Source: Lytechinus variegatus (taxonomy: Eukaryota > Echinodermata > Echinoidea > Temnopleuroida > Toxopneustidae). Taken from it: a stretch of 64,000 nucleotides of DNA. Below, piece after piece: positions 32,871 to 43,179 of the stretch; the first letter of the stretch is position 1; each line of letters opens with the position of its first letter. The DNA lies in NCBI RefSeq assembly GCF_018143015.1, contig NC_054748.1:16309356-16373355 (forward strand). Reading direction: 5' to 3'. The notes beneath the pieces are model-generated. The model was not told the DNA's origin. It ran no database searches and saw only the letters and a program-made list of their open reading frames with translations. Position numbers and translations under genes: made by a program.

Positions 32871-35800
32871 ATGGCTCCTACTGTGTTCGTTGGAGAAATG
32901 TTGGCTGTTATAATTGCATTCGTAGGTAAGTATTTATTCTCTTTTTTTAAAACTAGAATTAGCTAGGTGGTCTACTCTCTACAAACAGTGCTTATTACCT
33001 ACCCACTCACTTACTTCCATACATATTTGATAAGAAGCGCCTGTATGAAATAATTTCAAATCATTTGAAATTATTTAATACAGGCCCTTGTAATCCTAAA
33101 ACCATGGCATTGTACAAAATTACTAATGCATATACACCAGATCTGTAACTATCTGTGATTTGTGTTTGTATTTGATGTGCATTTGTGAAGGAGATACAAA
33201 AAAATTGAGAATTGTGATATAGAAACTAAATTATGTGATATTACATATTTTTAGGATTTGGCATTAAGAAACTCTTCTTTGAATTATCATATTTTTAAGG
33301 AGAAATGAAACTTTGTTTCACACTATAATGAAGACAAATTTAAACATGTCATATATCAAAAAACAAAATGAAGAGTAAGTGGATAATTTTTTTTGGTCCC
33401 CTCATTTGTATACCGACCGTTTTGTGAAATTAAAACCCTCGTCACACTAGAGGCGGAATGAGCCGGAATGCCGTTGGAATGAAAATTCTTGGGACTTTCC
33501 TGGATATTCGAAGCGCATTCTAACGATTCGGACTGCATTCTGAGTGCATTCCAGACAATCAGGTCCATTCTTGTGACCGGCCCGAATGTTTTGCTCATGT
33601 TCAAAACTTTCGCAGTGCATTCGAAGTGGAGAAATATCGAACGACATTCGGAGTGCATTCTGACTGCATTCTAGATATTCTTACGACATTCTAAGAGCAT
33701 TCGATGCATTCTGATCACATTCTAGAGAAAACCGAATCGCATAAAACGCGGCCAGCTGCTGTTGTAACGTCGTTTGGCAGTAGAAGTCACCCGGTCATGT
33801 CGCAAAAAATTAAGACATTTTTGCAAAAGTAGTGAAAATTTCGAATTCCCTCCCGAATGTGGCACGAATTTTGAAAGTACTTCATTCCGGCTGGTTATGC
33901 TCGATTCCTGCTCATTCCGAATAAGTGTGACGGGAGGGGGGGGGGGGTGGTATAATTGAAATTTAAAAATGTCATTTAATTTTCCTTCTTCATAACGGAT
34001 CTTACTGATTTTGATAACATTTTCAGTGTTACACTATTTTTATTTTTTCTTTATTTCTACTGTATTGGTGGGATGAGCATTCTCTTTAAGGTCAGAGAAG
34101 ATCATTCGATTGCAAATATATAACTCAAAGAATGCAATGTAAAATAATTTCATTCACATCAGCATAATGGATATAGGTGGCGCTATTCAGGAGATAAAAC
34201 AAAATTGGTTGCTCTCATAATTTTGTTTATATCTTATACATATTACAACCAGGGCAATCATTGGTGTCTAATAATAAACAGCATAAATCAATTATGATTT
34301 AACTTAATATCAATATCTTTCAACAATGTAATACAATACCTAGACGTTATACGACCTCGATCTATGTAATAAATCTAAGTTATGGGTTGCCTTTGTTCAA
34401 ACATTGCATTTCGGAAAGCCCTTCGGTTTTTCATTCTAAAATTCTCTGGAAATTTTATTTTTGAATTGCGTTCCTTAAATCTATATTTTGTTTTATACGA
34501 TATTATGAAATATTTTTACTTAGTTATGTTACGTTTAATATGTACAACTGTAAAACGGAAATCCAATCAAAACATTTTTGTCAAAGATGACCACATGACA
34601 TGCATGAGGTGTAATAATTAGGCCTACATCCGAAAAAAATAAACATAACACTGTTTCAGAGTTAACATAACAATAAATAAAGGCGTTTCAATAACATCCA
34701 TTTGTGTTGAACCAACATTCAAACTAAACTTTCCGAGGTCGACCGTTAACTTGTCTCCTGAATGGCACCTTGTAAATGAAGTGCGAGTCAATATGACTCG
34801 CTAATATGAGTCAAATGGCACTCATAAGGGGGTCGAACGAACGACGTGTAGAAGAGCAATATCGTGACATTTGACACAGAAATGCGTGACATGATACAAA
34901 TGTGACATAATCCAAATGTCACTATGGCATACGTATATGCATCACAATGTTATATAAAAAGTGTCCTCGGTTACATACATATGAATTAAGTATGTAATTT
35001 AAGTCACTTAAATCATATTAAGGAGGGTCATCTGAGGGACAAATTATATCTTACAATGGTGCGTCATTTGGTCTGTTAAATTCTCTTAAGTAGTAACTTT
35101 AAAACCGGGGTAAAATGACTGATATTGTCTATGTGTGCTGCATTATTTCCGTTACAGTCATGACAGTTACCGAAGTGGCGCCGAACTACTGCCGAGCCAC
35201 GTGCGGTTCCATAAGGTCGGCCAATGGTGACGTCATCAGTCTGATACCAGTACCTGCAAAAAATGTGATGAGAATGAACGCTCGTTCTGCAACGTTTGTA
35301 TGCCTTCTCCCAGGTACACGTTTCTTATTATCAAATGCGGTATATATACATGAATATATACTGTTGAGGCCAGTATTTTACAAACCCCCAGGTCCATCAA
35401 AGAAAAGTTGACACTTGCCAAAACATCATAAAATTTATTGTATCTTATAATTTATTTGTGCTATCAAGACAAATTTGATAACAAACATATAAGTATGTCA
35501 TGCCTCTTTGCCTAATTGCTTTGTCATCAGGAGCTGAAAAATATTTAAGTGTCATTTTTTCCCAAAATCTTCTTATTTTAGACATATTGACAAAATCATT
35601 TCGTATTTGTGCTAATTACTTTTGAACACAAACATTTCAGATTAAACTTGTGGTTCAATGATGACATTTACACACATATATAATATATTTATAAATGTGT
35701 AAAGTTATACATGTACAACAGTTTTTGGCAACTCTTTTTTATTTAAATATTGTAAAGAAATGGATGAAGAGAACAATGGTAGGCGTAGTTTAAATCAAGG

Positions 35801-36361
35801 TTCCCCAGAGCTTTCTACTACCCTTTGGAAAAATTGGTGATGCCGAAAAATGTCTCTGCCGGGAATCGAACCAGGGCCGCCAGCTTTGAACGCCGGTGCC
35901 TTAACCACTAGACCACAGAGACGGGTTAGTGGCTAGGCCGAACCCAATTCGATTGACCGTCAGATAGACAGGTTTTTGACACTATACCAATTATAATTTC
36001 CTTTGTCGGGTGAAGGTGGGTTTAGAACAATGACAAGCCGCCATGCCTCAGCCTCAGCTGGATCAAAGCTGGATCACCAATTTTTCCAAAGGGTAGAAAG
36101 CTCTGGGGAACCTTGATTTAAACTATACGCCTACCATTGTTCTCTTCATCCATTTCTTTACAATATATATATATATCTATATATATATATATATATATAT
36201 ATTTGTGTGTGTGTGTGTGGAAACCTGAGAGCTACGTCTCACTCGTCGTTATTTCTGTCTTCCAAGTTTATTTACACTAAACATGCTAAATGATGAGTAC
36301 CTGACTACTGGTTGTGCTGAGGGCCCCTTGAATTATATATATACATATATATAATACACAT

Positions 36362-36435
<74 letters not shown>

Positions 36436-39400
36436 GTACTGTATGTGTGTATGTATGTATGTATGTATGTATGTATGTATGTATGCATGTATATATATAT
36501 ATATATATATATATAATTCATATAATTTATACATATATACCCAAATAATCTGATGCGAGTCTCATTTGTATTTTTATTAATAGGAGCTGATGCGATCTCA
36601 GCATCTCCAACACAGATCTCATTAACTCCAACAACTCTGCCATCCCCTACAAAACCTAAGAACCTCTCATCAACTAACAAAACCCAATCATCTCAAACAA
36701 CCACATCAACACCAGCACCCTTATTAACCATGTCAACATTCACATCGACACCAGCAACCCTTACTTCATTAACTATAACAACACAACCAACCCCTTCAAC
36801 GAACCCATCGGTGCTTTCATCAACTACATCAATTGCATCATCTCCAACGACGGCCTCAACAGCAATAGCAACACCAACAACCTTATCAACTATATCAGCA
36901 TCAACAAATCCATCAACACCCACAACTCCGACGAAGTCTTGCGCCGGATCCTGGTCGTACTATGAGGGGTGGTGCTATGGCTACTTCAGGGATCCAGTGA
37001 ACTTTGGCAGCGCCTTGTCGACGTGTCGGACGATTGCGGGTTTGGAAGCGGATTTGGTATCAATACACAGTGACGCTGAGAATGCGTTCGTCTATGACTT
37101 ATGGGTGAGCTTGGTAAGTCCCTATGGTTAGAATTTTAATTGGTGTCAGGTAAAATGGCAGAGGTAAAAATGGCAGAGGTAAAATGGGAGAGGTAAAAAT
37201 GGCAGAGGTATTAATGGCAGAGGTAATAATGGCAGAGGTAAAAATGGCAGAAGTAAAAATGGCAGAGGTAAAATGGCAGAGGTAAAATGGCAGAGGTAAA
37301 AATGGCAGAGGTAAAAATGGCAGAGGTAAAATGGCAGAGGTAAAAATGGCAGAGGTATTAATGGCAGAGGTAATAATGGCAGAGGTAAAAATGGCAGAGG
37401 TAAAAATGGCAGAGGTAAAATGGCAGAGGTAAAATGGCAGAGGTAAAAATGGCAGAGGTAAAAATGGCAGAGGTAAAATGGCAGAGGTAAAAATGGCAGA
37501 GGTAAAAATGGCAGAGGTAAAAATGGCAGAGGTAAAAATGGCAGAGTTAATAGTGGCAGAGGTAAAAATGGCAGAGGTGTTTATATCATAGGTAATAATG
37601 GCAGAGGTAAAAATGGCAGAGGTAAAAATGGCAGAGGTAAAATGGCAGAGGTAAAATGCCAGAGATAAAAATGGCAGAGGTAAAAATGGCAGAGGTAAAA
37701 TGGCAGAGGTAAAAATGACAGAGGTAAAAATGGCAGAGATAAAAATGGCAGAGGTAAAAATGGCAGAGTTAATAGTGGCAGAGGTAAAAATGGCAGAGGT
37801 GTTTATATCAGAGGTAATAATGGCAGAGGTAAAAATGGCAGAGGTAAAATGGCAGAGGTAAAATGGTAAAGATAAAAATGGCAGAGGTAAAAATGGCAGA
37901 GGTAAAATGGCAGAGGTAAAAATGACAGAGGTAAAAATGGCAGAGATAAAAATGGCAGAGGTAAAAATGGCAGAGTTAATAGTGGCAGAGGTAAAAATGG
38001 CAGAGGTGTTTATATCAGAGGTAATAATGGCAGAGGTAAAAATGGCAGAGGTAAAAATGGCAGAGGTAAAAATGGCAGAGGTAAAAATGGCAGAGGTAAA
38101 ATGGCAGAGGTAAAAATGACAGAGGTAAAAATGGCAGAGATAAAAATGGCAGAGGTAAAATTGCAGAGGTAAAAATGACAGAGGTAAAAATGGCAGAGTT
38201 AATAGTGGCAGAGGTAAAAAGGGCAGAGTTAATAGTGGCAGAGGTAAAAATGGCAGAGGTGTTTATATCAGAGGTAATAATGGCAGAGGTAAAAATGGCA
38301 GAGGTAAAACGGCAAAGGTAAAAATGGTAGAGGGAATAATGGCAGAGGTGAAATATGACAGAGGTAAGAATGGGAGAGGCAATATAGTGGGGATGGCCAG
38401 TCACGCGTGACTAAAAAAAATTGTTCAAAAAAGGGTGCTTTTTGTTCAATTTTTTTACTCTGCCATTTTTACACCGAGCCGAATTTTGATTAAGGGTGAC
38501 GAATATATAACACAGTAGCCTCCGTCACGGTATTTTGATATAGGACCTAATAGAAAAGGAAGAGGAATCAAATGTGACGTCACTGACTTCCTCGATTAAA
38601 TACACTTCAAAATCTCTGGTGTTGATTTGACACCAGCCCGGGATCTATATATACAATACCAGTTTTGAATCAAACCAATGCTGTTTTAATACTAATTGGT
38701 GTTGTATACCTATCTGGTGTTAGACCAAATCCAAACTGGTGTTGTTTTACACTTCTCTGGTGTGGAAATATTTAGATTTCGGGCTGTTGTTAAATCAATT
38801 AACACCGGGGATTTTGCGGTGTATGCCTATACCATGGGTATGTCTTATTAAAAAGCCTCATGTCACAGACCTCTTTTAAAAAGACTTTTCTTTTCTTCCT
38901 AATTACTTTTGTACATTTGCCCATGTCCTTGGTTGGTTTATTTCCTCACGATGGCCGTAGTTTGGAGCACACCAACACACAAATAAAACCACTGGGTGAA
39001 ACATGCTGTATGAAGGTTTTTTTTATTATTATTATTCATCGTGTATTTGATTGCTATCACTTTAGTTGTTGGCTTAAAGTGATTGGTTAACATTGGTTTG
39101 ACTTTTAAAAAATCTGAGCTAGAAGGTCACATTTGTCACCTGTGGGTGACATGTTACAAAAATGAAGCCCAGAAAAAATTGCTTTCGAAAATAAATATTT
39201 AGTGCTTCAAAATTTGAAATATAAAGTGACCGGAAACATCATCTTAATTTTGTCACATACACTTATGTGTACTATTCGGGATTTGTCTTCGGTACTTTTA
39301 GCTTTTCATTCTCAATAATGGTTGTTTTCAGGGTTTATTAGTTCTAATACATGCACTTGTACACATGTTTCATCTTGGTTTGAGAATTTTTAAATCGGCT

Positions 39401-39685
39401 GCTCACAAAGTTAAACAATATTTTTAACAGGAGGAATACATTGGTGAGTTGTTATGGATCGGGTATCATCAACCGACGAATGGGGCTTTGGAACCCTTCG
39501 TTTGGACTGACGGGACACCGGATGATTACGCCTCGTGGGAACCAACACAACCCGACGATAATGGAGGCAATGAAAACTGCGCGTCCTTCTGGCGTAGGAA
39601 CCCCTCAGATGACGCGGCGAAGCCTTGGAACGACGTGCCGTGTGATATCGTCACTGCCCCTTTCGTCTGCAAGGCAGCTATCTAA
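32871..39685 (+). CDS. Secreted mucin-like C-type lectin, four exons (331 residues)
   Basis: Exons 32871-32925, 35158-35313, 36584-37113, 39431-39685 (stop TAA). Phases 1, 1, 0 join cleanly. Exon 1 is a signal peptide ([19 protein letters not shown]). Exon 2 adds 52 residues with three Cys; both its ends are phase 1, so it could be skipped. Exon 3 gives about 115 residues almost all Thr, Ser, Pro and Ala (mucin-like, likely O-glycosylated) and then the start of a C-type lectin domain. Exon 4 completes the domain. All six Cys of the long form are visible (SCAG, GWCYG, STCRT, ENCAS, VPCDI, FVCKA). [15 protein letters not shown] and WNDVPC give the calcium site; QPD rather than EPN predicts galactose-type specificity. 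Role inferred: secreted carbohydrate recognition, often immune in invertebrates. The third intron holds a large minisatellite. Confidence 0.88.
33436..33938. mobile_element. ~500-bp inverted-repeat element in lectin intron 1
   Basis: The left end CCCTCGTCACAC and following GGCGGAATGAGCCGGAATG match the reverse complement of the right end (CCCGTCACAC, CGGAATGAGCAGGAAT). The body is full of GCATTC / GAATGC words. It is absent from block E copy 2, where the flanks meet at about 59580, so it inserted after the duplication. Confidence 0.8.
33960..35157. other. Lectin intron 1, remainder
   Basis: 33960-34193 is still co-linear with 59610-59826 and ends near GGTGGCGCTA, the edge of block E. From 34194 on, AT-rich single-copy sequence with no exon or repeat recognised. 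Confidence 0.55.
35747..36167. mobile_element. Foldback element with 94-bp arms and a tRNA-like loop, in lectin intron 2
   Basis: The arms 35747-35840 and 36074-36167 are near-perfect reverse complements (GAAATGGATGAAGAGAACAA, AGGTTCCCCAGAGCTTTCTA). The ~233-bp spacer contains a minus-strand tRNA-like sequence and the words GTCGGGTGAAGGTGGG and CCTCAGCCTCAGCTGG. An AT microsatellite starts at the outer right end. Confidence 0.9.
35852..35922 (-). tRNA. tRNA-Glu-like sequence inside the foldback element
   Basis: 71 nt on the minus strand. The 7-bp acceptor stem GTCTCTG / CAGAGAC is perfect; A box TGGTCTAGTGGTTAAGG and B box GGTTCGATTCC are present. The anticodon stem CCGGC / GCTGG closes a GTTCAAA loop, giving UCA at the anticodon position, so it is not a normal Glu tRNA. 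The T stem has one mismatch. Probably a SINE or pseudo-tRNA. Confidence 0.6.
36166..36515. repeat. (AT)n, (GT)n and (TATG)n microsatellites
   Basis: AT runs at 36166-36202 and 36364-36424, GT at 36205-36219, TATG at 36446-36486 and AT at 36490-36514. They lie immediately upstream of lectin exon 3. Confidence 0.95.
37147..38400 (+). repeat. 1.25-kb minisatellite GGTAAAAATGGCAGA in lectin intron 3
   Basis: Roughly 80 copies of a 15-mer with 14-mer variants (GGTAAAATGGCAGA). A rare variant GTGTTTATATCA marks a higher-order period at about 37578, 37799, 38006 and 38259, i.e. 207-252 bp. The plus-strand reading [10 protein letters not shown] and the minus-strand Ser/Phe/His frame follow from the 15-mer being divisible by three and are not evidence of genes. 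Confidence 0.95.
38600..38840. repeat. AACACC/GGTGTT inverted-motif cluster 2, in lectin intron 3
   Basis: CTGGTGTTGATTTGACACCAG at the left is a hairpin in itself. Further GGTGTT and AACACC words follow to GTTAAATCAATTAACACCGGGG. Same family as 19280-19980 and 55735-56245. Confidence 0.8.
38841..39430. other. End of lectin intron 3
   Basis: 39078-39230 resembles 4595-4760 (ATTGGTTAACATTG, AAAAATC-GAGCT, TAGTGCTTCAAAA), a dispersed repeat. The acceptor at 39421-39430 is TTTTTAACAG. Nothing else seen. Confidence 0.5.
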
Positions 39686-39714
39686 AGCATTGATTTTGAT
39701 TTTTTTTAATCTGT

Positions 39715-40190
39715 AATTTCATTTCATTTATTCAATACTTTCATTGAAAACATATAACAATGCAGATATATACACACATATAAAGGATTATAAATAAAAG
39801 ATAACATATAAAACAAGTAATACAAATTGAATTATTAGGAGAGGCAGAAAGGCTGAGCCTTATATAAAAAGCCAATCTCCATACAGATAAGAAGATTTAA
39901 AAATTGAATTGTTGATTAAAAGTAGCAAAGTAAAATAAATTGAAAATAGTACATTTAAATTTAACACCCATGCATCCACATCAACACACATACACCATTC
40001 GTAATCAAACACCAGCAAACACACACACATACATTTCTTATTTAAAATATCAAACTGTTACATTTTAGAGGTACCTATGCAATAGTAAAGATTTAATTCT
40101 TCTTTTAAAAGTGTTCAGCGTTGGACTCTGTCTTATTGTAATTGGTAATTCATTCCAAATTAATGGACCTTTATAAAAAAAATGTATTTT
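39715..40190 (-). mobile_element. 3' end of a CR1/Jockey-like LINE
   Basis: On the minus strand the last coding residues resemble ELPITIRQSPTLNTFKRRIKSLLL, a standard LINE C-terminus, with a stop in front of them. The 3' untranslated region ends in AATGAAATGAAATT at about 39715-39735. It begins right after the lectin stop codon. Confidence 0.65.
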
Positions 40191-40194
40191 GGTA

Positions 40195-40659
40195 ATAATA
40201 ATAATAATAATTAGACTTATATCGCGCCAAATCCACTCTGTAGAGTGCTCAGGGCGCTTTTCAGGAAATTGTAAGAGAAATTAAGAAGAATTGAACAGAA
40301 ACGTTTTGAGGTAATTTTTGAAAGTTTCAGGAGTCAAGCACTGTTTGATGTTAAGAGGGAGGCTATTCCATAGCTTCGAGGATGAATAAACAAATGATCT
40401 TTCACCCCAGGTCTTGGAAACTTTGGGGGTAACAAGGGAATTGGAAAGGGAGGAACGTAAGGATCCTGAAGGGGTATAACTTTTGATCAGTGAAATAAGG
40501 TACTGGGGAGATGAGCCATGAACACAATGGAATGTTAACAACAAAATCTTGAACATAATACGCTGTAAGTTGAAATTTGCGTACCATCCTGTTTCTGTTT
40601 CTGTTTGTGGTAACTCTCGTAGGAACTCGGCAGGACAGCATTTTGCTGGTAAACGCCAA
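40195..40659 (-). mobile_element. 3' end of an L2/CR1-type LINE
   Basis: The minus-strand frame 40281-40556 encodes FKILLLTFHCVHGSSPQYL, then LRSSLSNSL, GERSFVYSSSKLWNSLPLNIK and FKNYLKTFLF, the C-terminal signature of L2/CR1 elements. It is followed by GCGCCCTGAGCACTCTACAGAG and GGCGCGATATAAG, then (ATT)n, the classic L2-like 3' tail. 5'-truncated. Confidence 0.85.
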
Positions 40660-40729
40660 GCTGGTATATAACCAATTACCTATGAAACATTTTACGTCTA
40701 GGTTAATCAGTCATAGTGGCTGACGTTAT

Positions 40730-40929
40730 AGACGACAGATATCACTCTCGGGCCTTTTTATCAAAGTGGAGACAATGGCAGAGTTGGGATTCGAACTCAC
40801 AACCTTGCGATTATGAGTCCAATGCTCTAACCACTGGACCACACGACCCTCAGTAAGTGCAGCCAACGTCTCCAGTGGAACAGCAAATGGCACAGGGACT
40901 GAAGCGTTTGGTTCCACTAAAGCTTTCAC
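40730..40929 (-). mobile_element. tRNA-derived SINE, Met-like head
   Basis: The minus strand 40778-40850 starts GGGTCGTGTGGTCCAGTGGTTAG (A box) and carries GAGTTCGAATCCC (B box) with a CTCATAA loop (CAU anticodon). The anticodon stem pairs badly. The downstream body to about 40730 is non-tRNA, as in a SINE. Confidence 0.65.
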
Positions 40930-41213
40930 GTAGACCTACATGAAAGTCAGAAATTGAGAAATTCATGTACAAAAGAAATAGTGAGTGACATCATCGGATG
41001 TAACTGGCTCGTTCATATAAATATTAATATAAAAATAAGCGAAACTTTGAAAAGTCATAACTTTCTTATTTTACATCCGATTTTGATGAAATTTTCAGCA
41101 TTGTGCTTGTCTTATTTTTCTCTATTGATTCAAATCAACATTTTTCTGATGTGGACTTGACCTTTAACCAGTTTGAACAGTTCGGATTTATTTTCAGATT
41201 TAACGTGAGCAAA

Positions 41214-42345
41214 ATGATATCCCGCCATTTCTATCATTTTTACGAGTACCGCCATGAAGGGATCACAGAGCCAACACAACTAAGGGAGGTGTTGATGGCT
41301 ATATTCATTTCAAAATTTTCAGCATTTGACAAACACGTTGAAACATATACTGTGCATGAGTACCAATAAAAGTGATACCGTTAGATGACAGTCACCCACG
41401 ACTAATCGAATTGAAAAGCCATTTCAGCAACATAGGCCCGAATCCACAAAGGTGGTTTTGCTTGAAACCATGGTTTCTACAGAAACCACCTTTGTGAATT
41501 CTGGCCATAATGAAATTTTCAAACGTGACTCTGGCGTACATTATAACATTAAACTATTTTGATATTATTCCCTTTTTTGTGTGTGTATACTTGGTAAAAA
41601 GAATTTCACGATTACATTTCTCTTTCAGTGAAAAAACCTAAATTGTTCGTATAGAGGAACACATTTAATATTCTGATTTGGTTGCCTCCTATTAACTTGC
41701 ATTTAACTGTTGAAACTGATATCTGCATGATTCGATAATTTTATTCCTTCTTGTGGGTAAACATGATAAAATGGCATTTCGTTTTGTTATTTCCTTTGTT
41801 GGTTAAAAAAGGTGGAATTGTGCATGGAGTATAAAAAAACCCATTTTATATTCTGAATGTGCTTCCAAAACAATGTAAGCTATGTTTGGCTTTATAATTA
41901 TATTTTATCGACACGGGTTGTTGGAGCTGTGGAGAGGCAGTTGCAATCAACAGACTTGTCAAACATGTTCATGATGTTACCCTATCGCACGCATCAGTTG
42001 CATCAATGAGCTAGCTGGTGATTGATGTATTGATCTCTGTGATGCTATCATTCATCTATTGATATGCCTGACATTTACACATTCATTTATAATAATATAC
42101 GCTAAAGGTAGGAACCCGTAGAAACAGTAAAATTCGTTATTTTCATGATTTGTTGATTATTGATATGGTTTAATTATGACAGTTGCCGGTGGAGCAGAAT
42201 ACGTGAGTTGCAATATTTAACTATTTTTCACGATTATAAAGTATGATATATGTACTACATTTCTAATGCGATGTGAAGATCTAATTGGTTAGTATCTAAA
42301 GCTGTTCATATGATTAAAAGGTTATTTGTAGAATTTGTTTCATCA
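41214..42345 (+). repeat. Segmental duplication block D, copy 2
   Basis: Co-linear with 25855-27062. The shared short frame reads EYRHEGITEPTQLREVLMAI here and ends TVHEYQ then stop; in copy 1 the frame ends two codons earlier. Several differences between copies are at third codon positions, but others change the residue, so past coding is possible but unproven. Confidence 0.9.
41435..41506. mobile_element. 72-bp hairpin MITE with empty site in the paralogue
   Basis: Arms GGCCCGAATCCACAAAGG... and its near complement CCTTTGTGAATTCTGGCC, both about 24 nt. Block D copy 1 has the unoccupied site (CCACATAATGAAAT near 26085), so the element inserted at TA with TA or ATA duplicated. Confidence 0.85.
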
Positions 42346-43179
42346 CTAATAGACCCCCGGAGGGGGGAGTCTTGAAAGTCTTGTTGGAATGCTACCCAGG
42401 GAGTGGAGAAGATGCACACATTGCATGCGGGCATGCAAATATCCGATGATGTAAAGCGCTTTAGACCATTATGGGAAAAGCGTTATATAAAATATAGGTA
42501 TCATTTTTATTATTACATTGGCCTGTAAACTGATCATGAGACAATGCCTATAATTCATCAAAATAACCTTGACGTCATAAATTTATAACAAAATTTTGAC
42601 TTTCTGAAACTGAAGGGTTATGCTCTGATGTCAAACATACGTATTATGGATTGAATCAATAATTTATCATCTGAATTAGACCATTTTCGTGCATAATATT
42701 CTTTCCAGGTTATTTTATATATTTTTCTCGCCTTTTATACATATCATTGAAACCAGTTTGCTTGAGGCCACGACGGTATGTGTTCTATCTACGTACAGCA
42801 GCACCCATCCATTTTTTTCAGGACATTCTCCCCTTTTTTTTCTACCCTTTTTCTGAAGGGGGTGGGGAAGGGTGGATATTTTTAGGACGGGTTGTTTTGT
42901 CCTTTACCAAACTATATATTTTTGATAAATTTGTATTTATTTCGTGAGTATTTCCCTCTCATTTATTTATTTGTTTCTCATTTGATTATCTGTATTTATA
43001 CTTTGTTATTTTGTTATTTGTTGTGTTATTATATTTGATGGAAGTGAAACAAATGATTTCGAATTTGAATTTTTAACCATATTGACAAAACAATCGCTTT
43101 TGAAAATTCAGACATGCCTCGGATATCATCTTATTGAAAATGTAACGATTATAAGGAGTTTGAACACAATTGATTTTGA
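42346..43179. other. Non-coding; contains an L2-type 3' tail
   Basis: TGTAAAGCGCTTTAGACCATTATGGG and GCGTTATATAAAATA followed by (ATT)n at about 42450-42515 is a plus-strand L2-like LINE or SINE tail. The remainder is AT-rich with no gene. Confidence 0.55.

Noticed and set aside
35852..35922. Selenocysteine tRNA, because of the UCA anticodon
   Set aside because: Sec tRNAs are about 90 nt with a long acceptor and variable arm; this is 71 nt and Glu-like, inside a repeat element.
37147..38400. CRISPR-like array of short repeats
   Set aside because: The 15-mers are head to tail without unique spacers, lie in a spliced eukaryotic intron, and there are no cas genes.
37907..38404. Coding frames [10 protein letters not shown] (plus) and a Ser/Phe/His frame (minus) in the minisatellite
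   Set aside because: A 15-bp period keeps any frame open by chance, and the region is removed as an intron of the lectin.
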